A stretch of 64,000 nt of DNA from Streptomyces sp. CB02056. Its GTDB lineage: Bacteria; Actinomycetota; Actinomycetes; Streptomycetales; Streptomycetaceae. Below are positions 23,726-34,316 of this stretch, one piece after another. Every line of letters begins with the position of its first letter. Position 1 is the first letter of the stretch. The notes under the pieces were generated by a model. It made no database searches. It had not been told where the DNA came from and worked only from the letters and a program-made list of their open reading frames with translations. Location: the NCBI RefSeq assembly GCF_001905545.1, contig NZ_LIPD01000007.1, forward strand, positions 186,001-250,000. Reading direction: 5' to 3'. Both the position numbers and the translations under genes were made by a program.

Positions 23726-24976
23726 ATGGCCACCACCGACACCCCCGGCACCAGCACCGGCACCGGTTCCGCCGGCACCCTGTACCGCCGGATCACCGAC
23801 TACGCCAACCGCGCCGACCCCTACCCCCTCTACGCCGAGTTGCGCGAGCACGGCGTGGCCCGCCAGGACGACGGCGGCTACCTGGTCGGCACCTACGACG
23901 AGGTCGCCGCGCTGCTCCACGACCCGCGGATCAGCTCCGACCGCCGCAACCGCACCGACCCGGACGAGGTGCCGGTCGTCCCGGTCGCCTTCATCGGCCG
24001 GGACGACCCCGAGCACGAACGGCTGCGCAACCTGGCCATGCGGCCCTTCGGCCCGCCCCACGCGCCCGGCCGGGTCGACGCCATGCACGACGAGATCACC
24101 GCGATCGCCGGGGAGTTGATCGACGGGCTGCGCGGCCGCGACCGGATCGACCTCGTCGAGGACTTCGCCTACCCGCTCCCCGTCACCGTGATCTGCCGGC
24201 TGCTCGGGGTGCCGCGCGAGGACGAACCCCGCTTCCACGCCTGGTCCGAGACCCTGATCGAGGGCTTCGACCCCACCCCCGGCACCGACCCGGCCGAGCG
24301 GCAGCGGGTGGCCCTCCAGGCCCGGACGGACATGGGGCTCTACCTCGGCGAACTCGCCGAGAGCCGCCGCGGCAGGCCCTCCGACGACATGCTCTCCGCC
24401 TTCGTCAACGACCCCGGCCCGGACGGCGGCTTCACCCGGCCGGAGCTGATGGCCACCGCCGTCCTGCTGCTCATCGCCGGGCACGAGACGACCGTCAACC
24501 TGGTCACCAACAGCGTGCTCACCCTGCTGCGCCATCCCGAGGCCCTCCAAATGATGCGCGAACGGCCCGAGTTGATGCCGGGCATGGTGGAGGAGGTGCT
24601 GCGCTACGAGCCCCCGGTCCAACTGCTGCCGCAGCGCACCGCGCTGACCGACGTCGAGGTCGACGGCGTCACCATCCCCAAGGGCGCGCCGCTGGTCCTG
24701 GTCCTCGCCGCCGGCAACCGGGACCCGCGGCGGTTCCGCGACCCGGACCACTTCGACCCGACCCGGCAGGACAACCAGCACCTCGGCTTCGGCAGCGGCG
24801 TGCACAGCTGCTTCGGCGCGCCGCTCGCCAGGGTCGAGGGGCAGATCGCCCTCACCGCGCTCGTCCGCCGCCTCGACGACCCCCGCCTGCTCCAGGACCC
24901 TCCCGTGTACCGCCGCAGCCCGATCCTGCGCGGGCCCCGCCACCTGCCGCTGGCGGTCTCCGGCATCAGGGACTGA
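23726..24976 (+). CDS. Cytochrome P450 monooxygenase
   Basis: 416 residues, a soluble bacterial CYP. The I-helix reads AGHETT (His 253), the K-helix EEVLRYEPP gives ExxR, and the haem loop is FGSGVHSCFGAPLAR with axial Cys 362. Its substrate cannot be told from sequence. The preceding ferredoxin and reductase genes make a dedicated three-gene system. It is 7 kb from the AHBA genes with a B12 operon between, so I do not assign it to ansamycin tailoring. Confidence 0.94.
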   Translation: MATTDTPGTSTGTGSAGTLYRRITDYANRADPYPLYAELREHGVARQDDGGYLVGTYDEVAALLHDPRISSDRRNRTDPDEVPVVPVAFIGRDDPEHERLRNLAMRPFGPPHAPGRVDAMHDEITAIAGELIDGLRGRDRIDLVEDFAYPLPVTVICRLLGVPREDEPRFHAWSETLIEGFDPTPGTDPAERQRVALQARTDMGLYLGELAESRRGRPSDDMLSAFVNDPGPDGGFTRPELMATAVLLLIAGHETTVNLVTNSVLTLLRHPEALQMMRERPELMPGMVEEVLRYEPPVQLLPQRTALTDVEVDGVTIPKGAPLVLVLAAGNRDPRRFRDPDHFDPTRQDNQHLGFGSGVHSCFGAPLARVEGQIALTALVRRLDDPRLLQDPPVYRRSPILRGPRHLPLAVSGIRD

Positions 24977-25004
24977 GCGTGCCGCCCCAGCCGTCCGGGC
25001 GCCC

Positions 25005-26408
25005 TCAGTCCCGGCGGCCGGGCAGCGCGGCGTACGGGACGAAGGTGCTGGTGTGCTCGTCGACGGCCAGCGGTCGGCCGATGGCCGGGGCGGAGCGCTG
25101 CGGGCAGGCCGGGCGTTCGCAGACCTTGCAGCCGAGGCCGATCGGGGTGGCGGCCGCCTCGTCGCCGAGGTCCAGGCCGGCGGAGTAGACCAGTCGGCCG
25201 GCGTGCCGGATCTCGCAGCCGAGGCCGATGGCGAAGGTCTTGCCGGGGCGGCCCCAGCCGCCGGGCGAGCGGGTGACGGCGCGGGCGGTCCAGAGGTAGC
25301 GGCGGCCGTCCGGCATGGCGGCGACCTGGACGTGGACGCGCCCGGGGGTGGCGAAGGCGTCGTAGACGTTCCACAGCGGGCAGGTGCCGCCGGTGCGGGA
25401 GAAGTGGAAGGGCGTGGCGGACTGGCGCTTCGAGACGTTCCCGGCCCGGTCGACGCGTACGAAGGAGAACGGCACGCCGCGCAGGCCGGGGCGCTGGAGG
25501 GTGCTGAGCCGGTGGCAGACCGTCTCGTAGCCGACGCCGAAGTGGTCGGCGAGGTGCTCGATGTCGTAGCGGGCCGCCTCCGCCTGGGCGTGGAAGGCGG
25601 TGTAGGGCAGGACGAGGGCGGCGGCGAAGTAGTTGGCCAGGCCGATGCGGGTGAGCGCGAAGGCGGTGGAGCCCTCCGGGCTGTCCTGGGAGGCGAGTTC
25701 GGACAGCAGGGAGTCGTGTTCCAGGTAGGCCAGCTGGGTGGCCATCCGGAAGGCCTGCTGGCCGGGGCGCAGCCGGTCGGACAGCCGGAGGGTCCGGGTC
25801 GGCTCGTCGTACTGGTGCAGCTGTCCGCCTCCGGTGGCGATCCGGACCCGGTGCCCGGTGGCGAGCCGTTCGGCCAGCACCGTCCTGACCTCGCCGCGCC
25901 GCAGGCCGATGGATGTCGCCAAGTCCTCGGCGGCCGTGTCGAGTTCGTGGAGGTAGTTCCGGCGGCGGTAGAAGAACTCGCGGACCTGCTCGTGCGGGGT
26001 GTGCGTGTCGACCCCGAGGCCGCGGTCTCCGGCGAGGACGGCGAGCTGCTCGGCGGCGTCCCGGCGGCCGCGGGCCAGGTCGCTCAACAGCCGTGCCACG
26101 GAGGGCAGTCGGGCGGCGAGCTCGTCGAGGTCACCGCCAGTGATCCGGCCGGCCGTGACCTCCTCGCCGAGCGCGTCGCGCAGTTCGGCGGTGAGCCGGG
26201 CGCTGTCGGGCGGGGCGAAGTAGCCGGCCTCGACGCCGAAGGCCTCGGTGAGGCGCAGCAGGACGGGCACGGTGAGGGGACGGGCGTCGTGCTCCAACTG
26301 GTTGACGTAGCTGGGCGAGAGGTCGAGCAGCCGGGCGAGGGCGGCCTGGCTGAGGCCGCGCTCCTCGCGCAGGCGGCGCAGCCGGGCACCGGCGAAGGCC
26401 TTTCCCAT
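25005..26408 (-). CDS. RamB/PrpR-like (ScfR family) transcriptional regulator, copy 1
   Basis: 467 residues. An N-terminal XRE-type helix-turn-helix (LRRLREERGLSQAALARLL, about 10-60) is followed by the long domain of short-chain-fatty-acid regulators with GGTCPLWN and a C-terminal Cys cluster GLGCKVCERPACPQR. In mycobacterial PrpR such cysteines hold an iron-sulfur cluster, and the family senses acyl-CoA or related metabolites. It lies divergent to isocitrate lyase across a 355-base region that carries TTCGCAA-type motifs, which fits control of aceA and of itself. The ATG has GGGAGAACG upstream. Confidence 0.92.
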   Translation of the reverse strand: MGKAFAGARLRRLREERGLSQAALARLLDLSPSYVNQLEHDARPLTVPVLLRLTEAFGVEAGYFAPPDSARLTAELRDALGEEVTAGRITGGDLDELAARLPSVARLLSDLARGRRDAAEQLAVLAGDRGLGVDTHTPHEQVREFFYRRRNYLHELDTAAEDLATSIGLRRGEVRTVLAERLATGHRVRIATGGGQLHQYDEPTRTLRLSDRLRPGQQAFRMATQLAYLEHDSLLSELASQDSPEGSTAFALTRIGLANYFAAALVLPYTAFHAQAEAARYDIEHLADHFGVGYETVCHRLSTLQRPGLRGVPFSFVRVDRAGNVSKRQSATPFHFSRTGGTCPLWNVYDAFATPGRVHVQVAAMPDGRRYLWTARAVTRSPGGWGRPGKTFAIGLGCEIRHAGRLVYSAGLDLGDEAAATPIGLGCKVCERPACPQRSAPAIGRPLAVDEHTSTFVPYAALPGRRD

Positions 26409-26763
26409 GGTGTCGTTCTCCCCGCTGTGCGCATCGGTCGATCCGGCGCGGGCAGCCTAGCCGCAGCGCGGCCAGTCAGCCCTTCGCAACCTTCGCGGAT
26501 TCACCGATGAGCGTTCGCAGAAGTTGGCCGCGGTCCACCGGTGACGGCGGCTCGGCGGGGGTGCCAGAGTCGGTGCTGCGGCCGGGAGGTGCGCAGGACA
26601 GCCGCAGAGCACCAGGTCGCTCGCGGTCCGGTGGGCTGTCCGGGCCTCCACGTCCCGCGGTGCGCCACCGCAGCCCGGCACCGTCCGGCCGCCCACTCGC
26701 CCTCGCGGTGAGGTGCGTCACATCCTTCGCAACGAGCAAACGAGCACCCTGGGGAGCAGGCCC
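26409..26763. promoter_or_regulatory. Divergent regulator-aceA region with TTCGCAA operator-like motifs
   Basis: 355 bases without a gene. The decamer CCTTCGCAAC occurs at 26481-26490 and 26724-26733, and TTCGCGGATTC at 26492-26502. TTCGCAA differs by one base from the TTTGCAA half-site known for corynebacterial RamB and mycobacterial PrpR. The second decamer is 31 bases before the aceA ATG. The same decamer precedes the second regulator gene, and TTCGCGGATTC recurs before prpD. Confidence 0.6.
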
Positions 26764-28056
26764 ATGACTCAGTCGGTCCGGCAGCAGCAGGAGCAGCAGG
26801 CGGCGGAGCTCGCCGCCCGGTGGGCCTCCGACCCGCGGTGGGCGGGCATCGAGCGCACGTACACGGCGGCGGATGTGGTCCGGCTGTCCGGGACGGTGCG
26901 CGAGGAGCACACCCTGGCCCGGCGCGGCGCCGAGCGGCTGTGGCGGCAGCTGCACGAGCAGGACTACGTCCACGCGCTCGGCGCGCTGACCGGCGGCCAG
27001 GCCGTGCAGATGGTGAAGGCCGGGCTGCAGGCGATCTACCTGTCCGGCTGGCAGGTCGCGGCCGACGCCAACCAGGCCGGGCAGACGTACCCGGACCAGA
27101 GCCTCTACCCCGCCAACTCCGTTCCCCAGGTGGTGCGTCGGATCAACAACGCGCTGCTGCGGGCGGACGGGATCGACGCGGCGGAGGGCAACGGCGGCCC
27201 GGACTGGCTGGTGCCGATCGTCGCCGACGCGGAGGCCGGCTTCGGCGGCCCGCTGAACGCCTTCGAGCTCACCAAGGGCATGATCGCGGCCGGCGCGGCG
27301 GGCATCCACTACGAGGACCAGCTGGCCTCCGAGAAGAAGTGCGGCCACCTCGGCGGCAAGGTGCTCGTCCCCACCGCCCAGCACATCCGCACCCTGAACG
27401 CCGCCCGCCTGGCCGCCGACATCGCCGACGTGCCGACCCTGATCGTCGCCCGCACCGACGCGCTCGCCGCCAACCTGCTGACCAGCGACGTGGACGAGCG
27501 CGACGCCCGGTTCTGCACCGGCGAGCGGACGGCCGAGGGCTTCTACCGGGTCGAGCCCGGCATGGCCCCGGTGATCTCGCGCGGCCTGGCCTTCGCCCCG
27601 TACGCGGACCTGCTCTGGGTGGAGACCGGCACCCCGGACCTGGAGCAGGCCCGGGAGTTCGCCGAGGCGGTCAAGGCCGAGCACCCGGACACGATGCTCG
27701 CCTACAACTGCTCGCCCTCCTTCAACTGGAAGGCCGCGCTGGACGACGACCAGATCGCCAAGTTCCAGCGGGAGTTGGGGGCGATGGGCTACCGCTTCCA
27801 GTTCATCACGCTGGCCGGCTTCCACGCGCTCAACCACTCGATGTTCCAGCTCGCCCGCGGCTACGCCGAGCACGGGATGACGGCCTATGTCGACCTCCAG
27901 GAGGCCGAGTTCGCGGCCGTGCCGGACGGCTACACCGCCGTGAAGCACCAGCGCGAGGTCGGCACCGGGTACTTCGACCTGGTCTCCACCGCGCTCAACC
28001 CGAACGCCGAGACGCTCGCCCTGACCGGCTCCACCGAGGCCGAGCAGTTCCACTGA
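26764..28056 (+). CDS. aceA: Isocitrate lyase
   Basis: 430 residues from ATG 26764. The catalytic loop SEKKCGHLGGK has the active Cys 193; VADAEAGFGG and YNCSPSFNW are the metal and substrate motifs of isocitrate lyase. The length is that of the short bacterial form. It cleaves isocitrate into glyoxylate and succinate, the first step of the glyoxylate shunt, and is followed by malate synthase. Expression is probably controlled by the divergent ScfR-type regulator. Confidence 0.97.
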   Translation: MTQSVRQQQEQQAAELAARWASDPRWAGIERTYTAADVVRLSGTVREEHTLARRGAERLWRQLHEQDYVHALGALTGGQAVQMVKAGLQAIYLSGWQVAADANQAGQTYPDQSLYPANSVPQVVRRINNALLRADGIDAAEGNGGPDWLVPIVADAEAGFGGPLNAFELTKGMIAAGAAGIHYEDQLASEKKCGHLGGKVLVPTAQHIRTLNAARLAADIADVPTLIVARTDALAANLLTSDVDERDARFCTGERTAEGFYRVEPGMAPVISRGLAFAPYADLLWVETGTPDLEQAREFAEAVKAEHPDTMLAYNCSPSFNWKAALDDDQIAKFQRELGAMGYRFQFITLAGFHALNHSMFQLARGYAEHGMTAYVDLQEAEFAAVPDGYTAVKHQREVGTGYFDLVSTALNPNAETLALTGSTEAEQFH

Positions 28057-28162
28057 GTCCGAAGGAGGCCGCCGGGCCCGAAGCGGGCCGCCGAGCCGGA
28101 AGGACAGCACCACCGAGCCACCCTGGCAGCCGCTTTGGGGAGCGGCCGCCGCCCACCCCGCC

Positions 28163-28196
28163 GCCCGGGGCCTCGTTGAGGGACGAGGCCCCGGGC
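28163..28196 (+). terminator. Hairpin between aceA and aceB
   Basis: A perfect 14-base stem (28163-28176 and 28183-28196) with a six-base loop ends 28 bases before the aceB ATG. It may end the aceA transcript or attenuate read-through into aceB. No T-run follows. Confidence 0.7.
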
Positions 28197-28223
28197 GCCT
28201 TCCACCCGCCCCTGGAGCACCGG

Positions 28224-29834
<1,611 letters not shown>

Positions 29835-29861
29835 GCCGCCCCACCACGGAGGCAGTGCACC

Positions 29862-30728
29862 ATGAACGACATCCGCCGCGTCGCGGTCGTCGGCGCCGGA
29901 CAGATGGGCGCCGGCATCGCCGAGGTCTTCGCCCGCGCCGGGCTCGACACCGTCGTCTGCGAGGCCGGCCGGGACTCCCTGCGCACCGCCCGGGCCCGGA
30001 TCGACCGCTCGCTGCACCGCGCCGCCGACCGCGGCCGGATCAGCGAGGAGCAGCGCACCGACGCCTGGGCCCACCTGCTGTTCGCCGACGACCTGGAGGC
30101 GCTCGCCGACCGCCAGTTGGTGGTCGAGGCCGTCGTCGAGGACGAACGGGTCAAGACCGAGGTGCTCACCACCCTGGACAAGGTGCTCGTCGCCGAGGAC
30201 GCCGTCCTGGCCACCAACACCTCGGCCATCCCGGTCACCCGCCTCGGCATCACCACGGGCCGCGCCTCCCACGTCCTGGGGCTGCACTTCTTCAACCCGG
30301 CCCCGGTGATGCCGCTGGTCGAGCTGGTGTCCTCGCTGCACACCGCCCCGACCGTCCTCGACCGGGTGGAGGGCTTCGCCCGGGACGTCCTCGGCAAGCA
30401 CGTCGTCCACTCCCGCGACCGGGCCGGCTTCGTCGTCAACGCCCTGCTGGTGCCGTACCTGCTCGCCGCGATCCGGATGGCCGAGGCCGGCCACGCCAGC
30501 CCCGAGGACATCGACGCCGGGATGGTCCACGGCTGCGCCCACCCCATGGGGCCGCTCCAACTCGCCGACCTGATCGGGCTGGACACCGTCGAGGCGATCG
30601 CCCGGTCGATGTACGAGGAGTACAAGGAGCCGCTGTACGCGCCCCCGCCGCTGCTCTCCCGCATGGTGGAGGCCGGACTGCTCGGCCGCAAGAGCGGACG
30701 GGGGTTCCACGCGCACGCCTCGGCGTGA
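29862..30728 (+). CDS. 3-hydroxybutyryl-CoA dehydrogenase
   Basis: 288 residues. The Rossmann motif VAVVGAGQMGAGIAEVFARAG, then ATNTSAIPVTRL, HFFNPAPVMPLVE with the catalytic His-Glu pair, and the C-terminal HPMGPLQLADLIGLD helix define the 3-hydroxyacyl-CoA dehydrogenase family of short-chain (PaaH/Hbd) type. It oxidises 3-hydroxybutyryl-CoA with NAD(P). It follows malate synthase by 27 bases, consistent with a fatty-acid or polyhydroxybutyrate-derived acetyl-CoA regulon. Confidence 0.94.
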   Translation: MNDIRRVAVVGAGQMGAGIAEVFARAGLDTVVCEAGRDSLRTARARIDRSLHRAADRGRISEEQRTDAWAHLLFADDLEALADRQLVVEAVVEDERVKTEVLTTLDKVLVAEDAVLATNTSAIPVTRLGITTGRASHVLGLHFFNPAPVMPLVELVSSLHTAPTVLDRVEGFARDVLGKHVVHSRDRAGFVVNALLVPYLLAAIRMAEAGHASPEDIDAGMVHGCAHPMGPLQLADLIGLDTVEAIARSMYEEYKEPLYAPPPLLSRMVEAGLLGRKSGRGFHAHASA

Positions 30729-30734
30729 CGAGCG

Positions 30735-30786
30735 CGCCCCGCCGGTGCCCGGCTCCCGTCGCGGAGGGCCGGGAACCGGCGGGGCG
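30735..30786. terminator. Bidirectional terminator between convergent genes
   Basis: Twelve-base complementary arms (30735-30746 and 30775-30786) enclose a partly paired GC-rich loop between the dehydrogenase stop and the convergent CbiZ-family stop. Confidence 0.7.
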
Positions 30787-30794
30787 GCGTGGTT

Positions 30795-31601
30795 TCAGAC
30801 GGTGACGCGTCCGGGCGCTCCAGTTGCTCGGGGCACTCCAGCCCCTTCGGCTGAAAGGACGTCCGCCCGGTGGCAGTCCGGCCGGGGCCCCTGGTGCGGC
30901 ACACCCGGCCCCTCCCGCCGCCGGGCCCGGTCGCGTTCCGCCCCGTCGAGGACGGCCCGGTGGACGGCGCGGGCCAGCCGGGAGCCCCAGACCGACCGCG
31001 GGCCGCCGAAGGGGTCGGCCGCCTCGCCGTCGACCGGGGTGCGGACGGCCACGCACACGGCGTCGGACGGGGTGCCCGAGCACGAGTAGCCGGCGTCCAG
31101 GAGGGCCTGCACCTTCGCCTCGGTGGCCGTCGCCAGCAGGTTCACCAGCCCCGCGTCGGCCACCGGCGCGGGCACGACCGCGAGGATGTTGATCGTCCCC
31201 GGGACGTACGGACCGGGCGGTGCCGCGGCTGCCGCGGCCCAGGTCGGGACGCCGATGCCGGTCGTCACCAGGGCGACGGCGCCGCCGTCCTCACCCCAGG
31301 TGCAGTCGTCGACCTCCGCGGCGGTCATCAGCCCGACACCCGGCCCGCGCAGGCCCTCGGCCTCCGCCAGCTCCGCCAGGTGCCGCTCCGGGTCCATCCG
31401 GCTGTAGCCGGGCCGGACCTGGGCGTTCACCACCCAGCCGCGCTCGCCGATCCCGCCGCCCAGCACGGCGCTGCTGACCATCCGCCAGCCCGGGCCGGCC
31501 TTCCACACCAGCAGGTGACGACACGAGCCGTCCTCCGACCGCGCGGACCGGAGGACGGCGGGTCGCCGCAGCTCGGACACCAGGCTGTTCGCTGTGATCA
31601 C
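30795..31601 (-). CDS. cbiZ: Adenosylcobinamide amidohydrolase (CbiZ family)
   Basis: 268 residues from a GTG. The CbiZ family pattern is visible: VVNAQVRPGYSRMDPERHL, GLMTAAEVDD, ATATEAKVQALLDAG and the GTPSDAVCVA segment near the end of the core. CbiZ removes the aminopropanol arm of adenosylcobinamide or incompletely assembled cobamides to give adenosylcobyric acid, for salvage or remodelling to the cell's own cobamide. It stands alone on this strand, and no riboswitch is evident upstream. The last 45 residues are charged and low in complexity. The start is uncertain, and GTG 31580 is an alternative. Confidence 0.85.
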   Translation of the reverse strand: MITANSLVSELRRPAVLRSARSEDGSCRHLLVWKAGPGWRMVSSAVLGGGIGERGWVVNAQVRPGYSRMDPERHLAELAEAEGLRGPGVGLMTAAEVDDCTWGEDGGAVALVTTGIGVPTWAAAAAAPPGPYVPGTINILAVVPAPVADAGLVNLLATATEAKVQALLDAGYSCSGTPSDAVCVAVRTPVDGEAADPFGGPRSVWGSRLARAVHRAVLDGAERDRARRREGPGVPHQGPRPDCHRADVLSAEGAGVPRATGAPGRVTV

Positions 31602-31706
31602 CTCAGAGGCAGGGGGCGGTCGGGGCCGGCCCGGTCCGGCGGCGTGGTGCGGTGATCACCGGCGGAGGAGGCCCTGTGGATCCTAGCCCCGCGAGACCGG
31701 TCCGCA

Positions 31707-31775
31707 GGATTCGCGGTTTCGCGGGCTCTGCAGGTTCGCACGATCCGCGGATTCGCAGGATTCGCGGATTCGCAG
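31707..31775 (+). promoter_or_regulatory. Array of GGATTCGC(A/G)G repeats upstream of prpD
   Basis: GGATTCGCGG at 31707-31716, then three overlapping copies at 31749-31758, 31758-31767 and 31766-31775, with related TTTCGCGG and GGTTCGCA between them. The array begins 180 bases before the prpD GTG. The 11-mer TTCGCGGATTC (31761-31771) is identical to one in the regulator-aceA region. I infer operator sites for a ScfR/PrpR-type regulator. The rest of 31602-31886 shows nothing else. Confidence 0.6.
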
Positions 31776-31886
31776 CCCGGAGCTGTCCGGATTCCGCGGA
31801 TTGGCCTGCTGGATCCCCGCCCGCCGGCGCGGCAGCCTGGAGCGTACGAGCCCGTCAGGGCGGTCCCGACGCTCCCGAGGAGTCCC

Positions 31887-33392
31887 GTGATCGAGCACCA
31901 CGTCCGCGTCCACCCCAGCGCCGACCGGCTGCCGCGAGAGGAGCAGTTGGCCTGGAAACTGGCCGCCGTCGCCACCGCCACCGAGGAGCTGGACCCGGCC
32001 GCCGTGGGCATGGCCGTCAACCGGGTCGTCGACAACGCCTCGGTCGCGGTCGCGTCGCTGCTGCGCCGGCCGGTGGCGGTGGCCCGGTCCCAGGCGCTCG
32101 CGCACCACGGGGCGCCCGGCGCCCGGGTGTTCGGCAGCCTGGCCAGGGTCTCCCCCGAGTGGGCGGCCTGGGCCAACGGCACCGCCGTACGCGAGCTGGA
32201 CTTCCACGACACCTACCTCGCCGCCGACTACTCCCACCCCGGGGACAACATCCCGCCGCTGCTGGCCGTCGCCCAGCACACCGGGCGCACCGGCGCCGAC
32301 CTGCTGCGCGGCATCGTCGCCGCCTACGAGGTCCACGTCGCCCTGGTCAAGGGCATCTGTCTGCACGCCCACCGGATCGACCACGTCGCGCACCTGAGCG
32401 CGGCCACCGCCTGCGGCCTCGGCGCGCTGCTGCGGCTGCCGACGGAGACGGTGTACCAGGCGGTGCAGCAGGCCGTGCACACCACGACGGCGACCCGGCA
32501 GTCCCGCAAGGGCGAGATCTCCAGCTGGAAGGCCTTCGCCCCGGCCTTCGCCGGCAAGGCCGCAATCGAGGCGGTGGACCGGGCGATGCGCGGCGAGACC
32601 TCGCCCTCCCCGGTCTACGAGGGCGAGGACGGCTTCCTCGCCTGGATGCTCGACGGCCCGGACGCCGACTACACCGTGCCGCTGCCCGGGCCCGGCGAAC
32701 CGCGCCGGGCGATCCTGGACACCTACACCAAGGAGCACTCCGCCGAGTACCAGGCCCAGGCGGTCATCGACCTGGCCCGGCGGCTGCGCGAGAAGACCGG
32801 GCCGCTGGAGCGGGTGCGCTCGGTGGTGCTGCACACCAGCCACCACACCCACCACGTCATCGGCTCCGGCGCCAACGACCCGCAGAAGTACGACCCGACG
32901 GCCAACCGGGAGACCCTCGACCACTCGATCCCGTACATCCTCGCCGTCGCCCTGGAGGACGGCGGCTGGCACCACGAGCGCTCCTACGCCCCCGAGCGGG
33001 CCGCCCGGCCCTCGACCGTCGCCCTGTGGCGGAAGGTCAGCACGGTCGAGGACCCGGAGTGGACCCGCCGCTACCACGACCCCGACCCGCAGCACCGGGC
33101 CTTCGGCGGCCGGATCGTGATCACCCTGGACGACGGCTCCGTCATCGAGGACGAGCTGGCCGTCGCCGACGCCCACCCGGCCGGCGCCCGCCCCTTCGAC
33201 CGCCCCGCGTACCAGCGGAAGTTCCGCACCCTCACCGAGGGCGTCGTCACCCCCACCGACCAGGACCGCTTCCTCACCGCCGCCGCCGGCCTCGCCGAGC
33301 TGACGACCGCCGGCCTCGACGAACTGTTCCCGGCCGTCGACACCGAGGCCGTCCGCGAGTTCGACCGCACCCTGCCGAAGGGCCTGTTCTGA
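31887..33392 (+). CDS. prpD: 2-methylcitrate dehydratase (MmgE/PrpD family)
   Basis: 501 residues from a GTG with CCGAGGAG seven bases upstream. The MmgE/PrpD fold is recognisable from ELDFHDTYLAADYSHPGDNI, the HAHRIDHVAHLSAATACGLG helix and SSWKAFAPAFAGKAAIEA. PrpD dehydrates 2-methylcitrate to 2-methyl-cis-aconitate. With prpB and prpC directly downstream it completes a methylcitrate cycle that turns propionyl-CoA into pyruvate and succinate. Propionyl-CoA is also the source of methylmalonyl-CoA, the predicted extender of the PKS. Confidence 0.94.
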   Translation: MIEHHVRVHPSADRLPREEQLAWKLAAVATATEELDPAAVGMAVNRVVDNASVAVASLLRRPVAVARSQALAHHGAPGARVFGSLARVSPEWAAWANGTAVRELDFHDTYLAADYSHPGDNIPPLLAVAQHTGRTGADLLRGIVAAYEVHVALVKGICLHAHRIDHVAHLSAATACGLGALLRLPTETVYQAVQQAVHTTTATRQSRKGEISSWKAFAPAFAGKAAIEAVDRAMRGETSPSPVYEGEDGFLAWMLDGPDADYTVPLPGPGEPRRAILDTYTKEHSAEYQAQAVIDLARRLREKTGPLERVRSVVLHTSHHTHHVIGSGANDPQKYDPTANRETLDHSIPYILAVALEDGGWHHERSYAPERAARPSTVALWRKVSTVEDPEWTRRYHDPDPQHRAFGGRIVITLDDGSVIEDELAVADAHPAGARPFDRPAYQRKFRTLTEGVVTPTDQDRFLTAAAGLAELTTAGLDELFPAVDTEAVREFDRTLPKGLF

Positions 33393-34297
33393 TGCTGCAC
33401 ACCCGCACCACCGCCGCCGAGCGCCGCCGGGCGCTGCGCGAACAGCTCGCCTCCGGACGGCTGCTGCGCGTCCCCGGCGCGATCAACCCGCTCTCCGCCC
33501 GGCTCATCCAGGACACCGGCTTCGACGCCGTCTACCTCTCCGGCGCCGTGCTCGCCGCCGACCTCGGCCTGCCGGACATCGGCCTGACCACCTCCACCGA
33601 GGTCGCCGCCCGCGCCCAGCAGACCACCCGGGTCACCGACCTCCCGGTGCTGATCGACGCCGACACCGGCTTCGGCGAGCCGATGAACGCCGCCCGTACC
33701 GTCCAGCTCCTGGAGGACGCGGGCCTGGCCGGGCTGCACCTGGAGGACCAGGTCAACCCCAAGCGCTGCGGCCACCTCGACGGCAAGACCATCGCGCCCC
33801 GCGAGGAGATGGTCCGCCGGCTGCGCGCCGCCGTCGACGCCCGCCGCGACCCCGACTTCCTGCTGATGGCCCGCACCGACGCCCGCTCCGTCGAAGGACT
33901 CGGCGCCGCGATCGACCGGGCCAAGGCCTACGTCGACGCCGGAGCCGACGCGATCTTCCCCGAGGCCCTCGCCGACGAGGCCGAGTACGAGGCGTTCCGC
34001 AAGGCCGTGGACGTGCCGCTGCTCGCGAACCTCACCGAGTTCGGCAGGACCCCGCTGCTGGACACCCGCACCCTGGAGAGCCTCGGCTACAACATCGCCC
34101 TCTACCCGGTCACCCTGCTGCGGCTCGCCATGGGCGCGATCGAGGACGGGCTGCGCACCATCGCCACCGAGGGCACCCAGGAGCCGCTGCTGCCGCGCAT
34201 GCAGACCCGCTCCCGGCTGTACGAACTCCTCGGCTACGCCGACTACTCGGCCTTCGACTCGGCCGTCTTCGACTTCACCCTCCCGCCCGGCACCTGA
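33392..34297 (+). CDS. prpB: Methylisocitrate lyase
   Basis: 301 residues, ATG sharing a base with the prpD stop. The isocitrate lyase superfamily motifs are present: DADTGFGEP for Mg binding and PKRCGHLDGK with the catalytic Cys 126; the short length and GAINPLSARLIQDTGFDAVY at the N-terminus match PrpB rather than AceA. It splits 2-methylisocitrate into pyruvate and succinate. It is translationally coupled to prpD. Confidence 0.96.
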   Translation: MLHTRTTAAERRRALREQLASGRLLRVPGAINPLSARLIQDTGFDAVYLSGAVLAADLGLPDIGLTTSTEVAARAQQTTRVTDLPVLIDADTGFGEPMNAARTVQLLEDAGLAGLHLEDQVNPKRCGHLDGKTIAPREEMVRRLRAAVDARRDPDFLLMARTDARSVEGLGAAIDRAKAYVDAGADAIFPEALADEAEYEAFRKAVDVPLLANLTEFGRTPLLDTRTLESLGYNIALYPVTLLRLAMGAIEDGLRTIATEGTQEPLLPRMQTRSRLYELLGYADYSAFDSAVFDFTLPPGT

Positions 34298-34316
34298 CCC
34301 GCACCGGAGACCAGCC

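Noticed and set aside
22061..24976. P450, ferredoxin and reductase as ansamycin tailoring genes
   Set aside because: They are separated from the AHBA genes by a complete B12 uptake operon with its own terminator, and nothing in the sequence links their substrate to the macrolactam.
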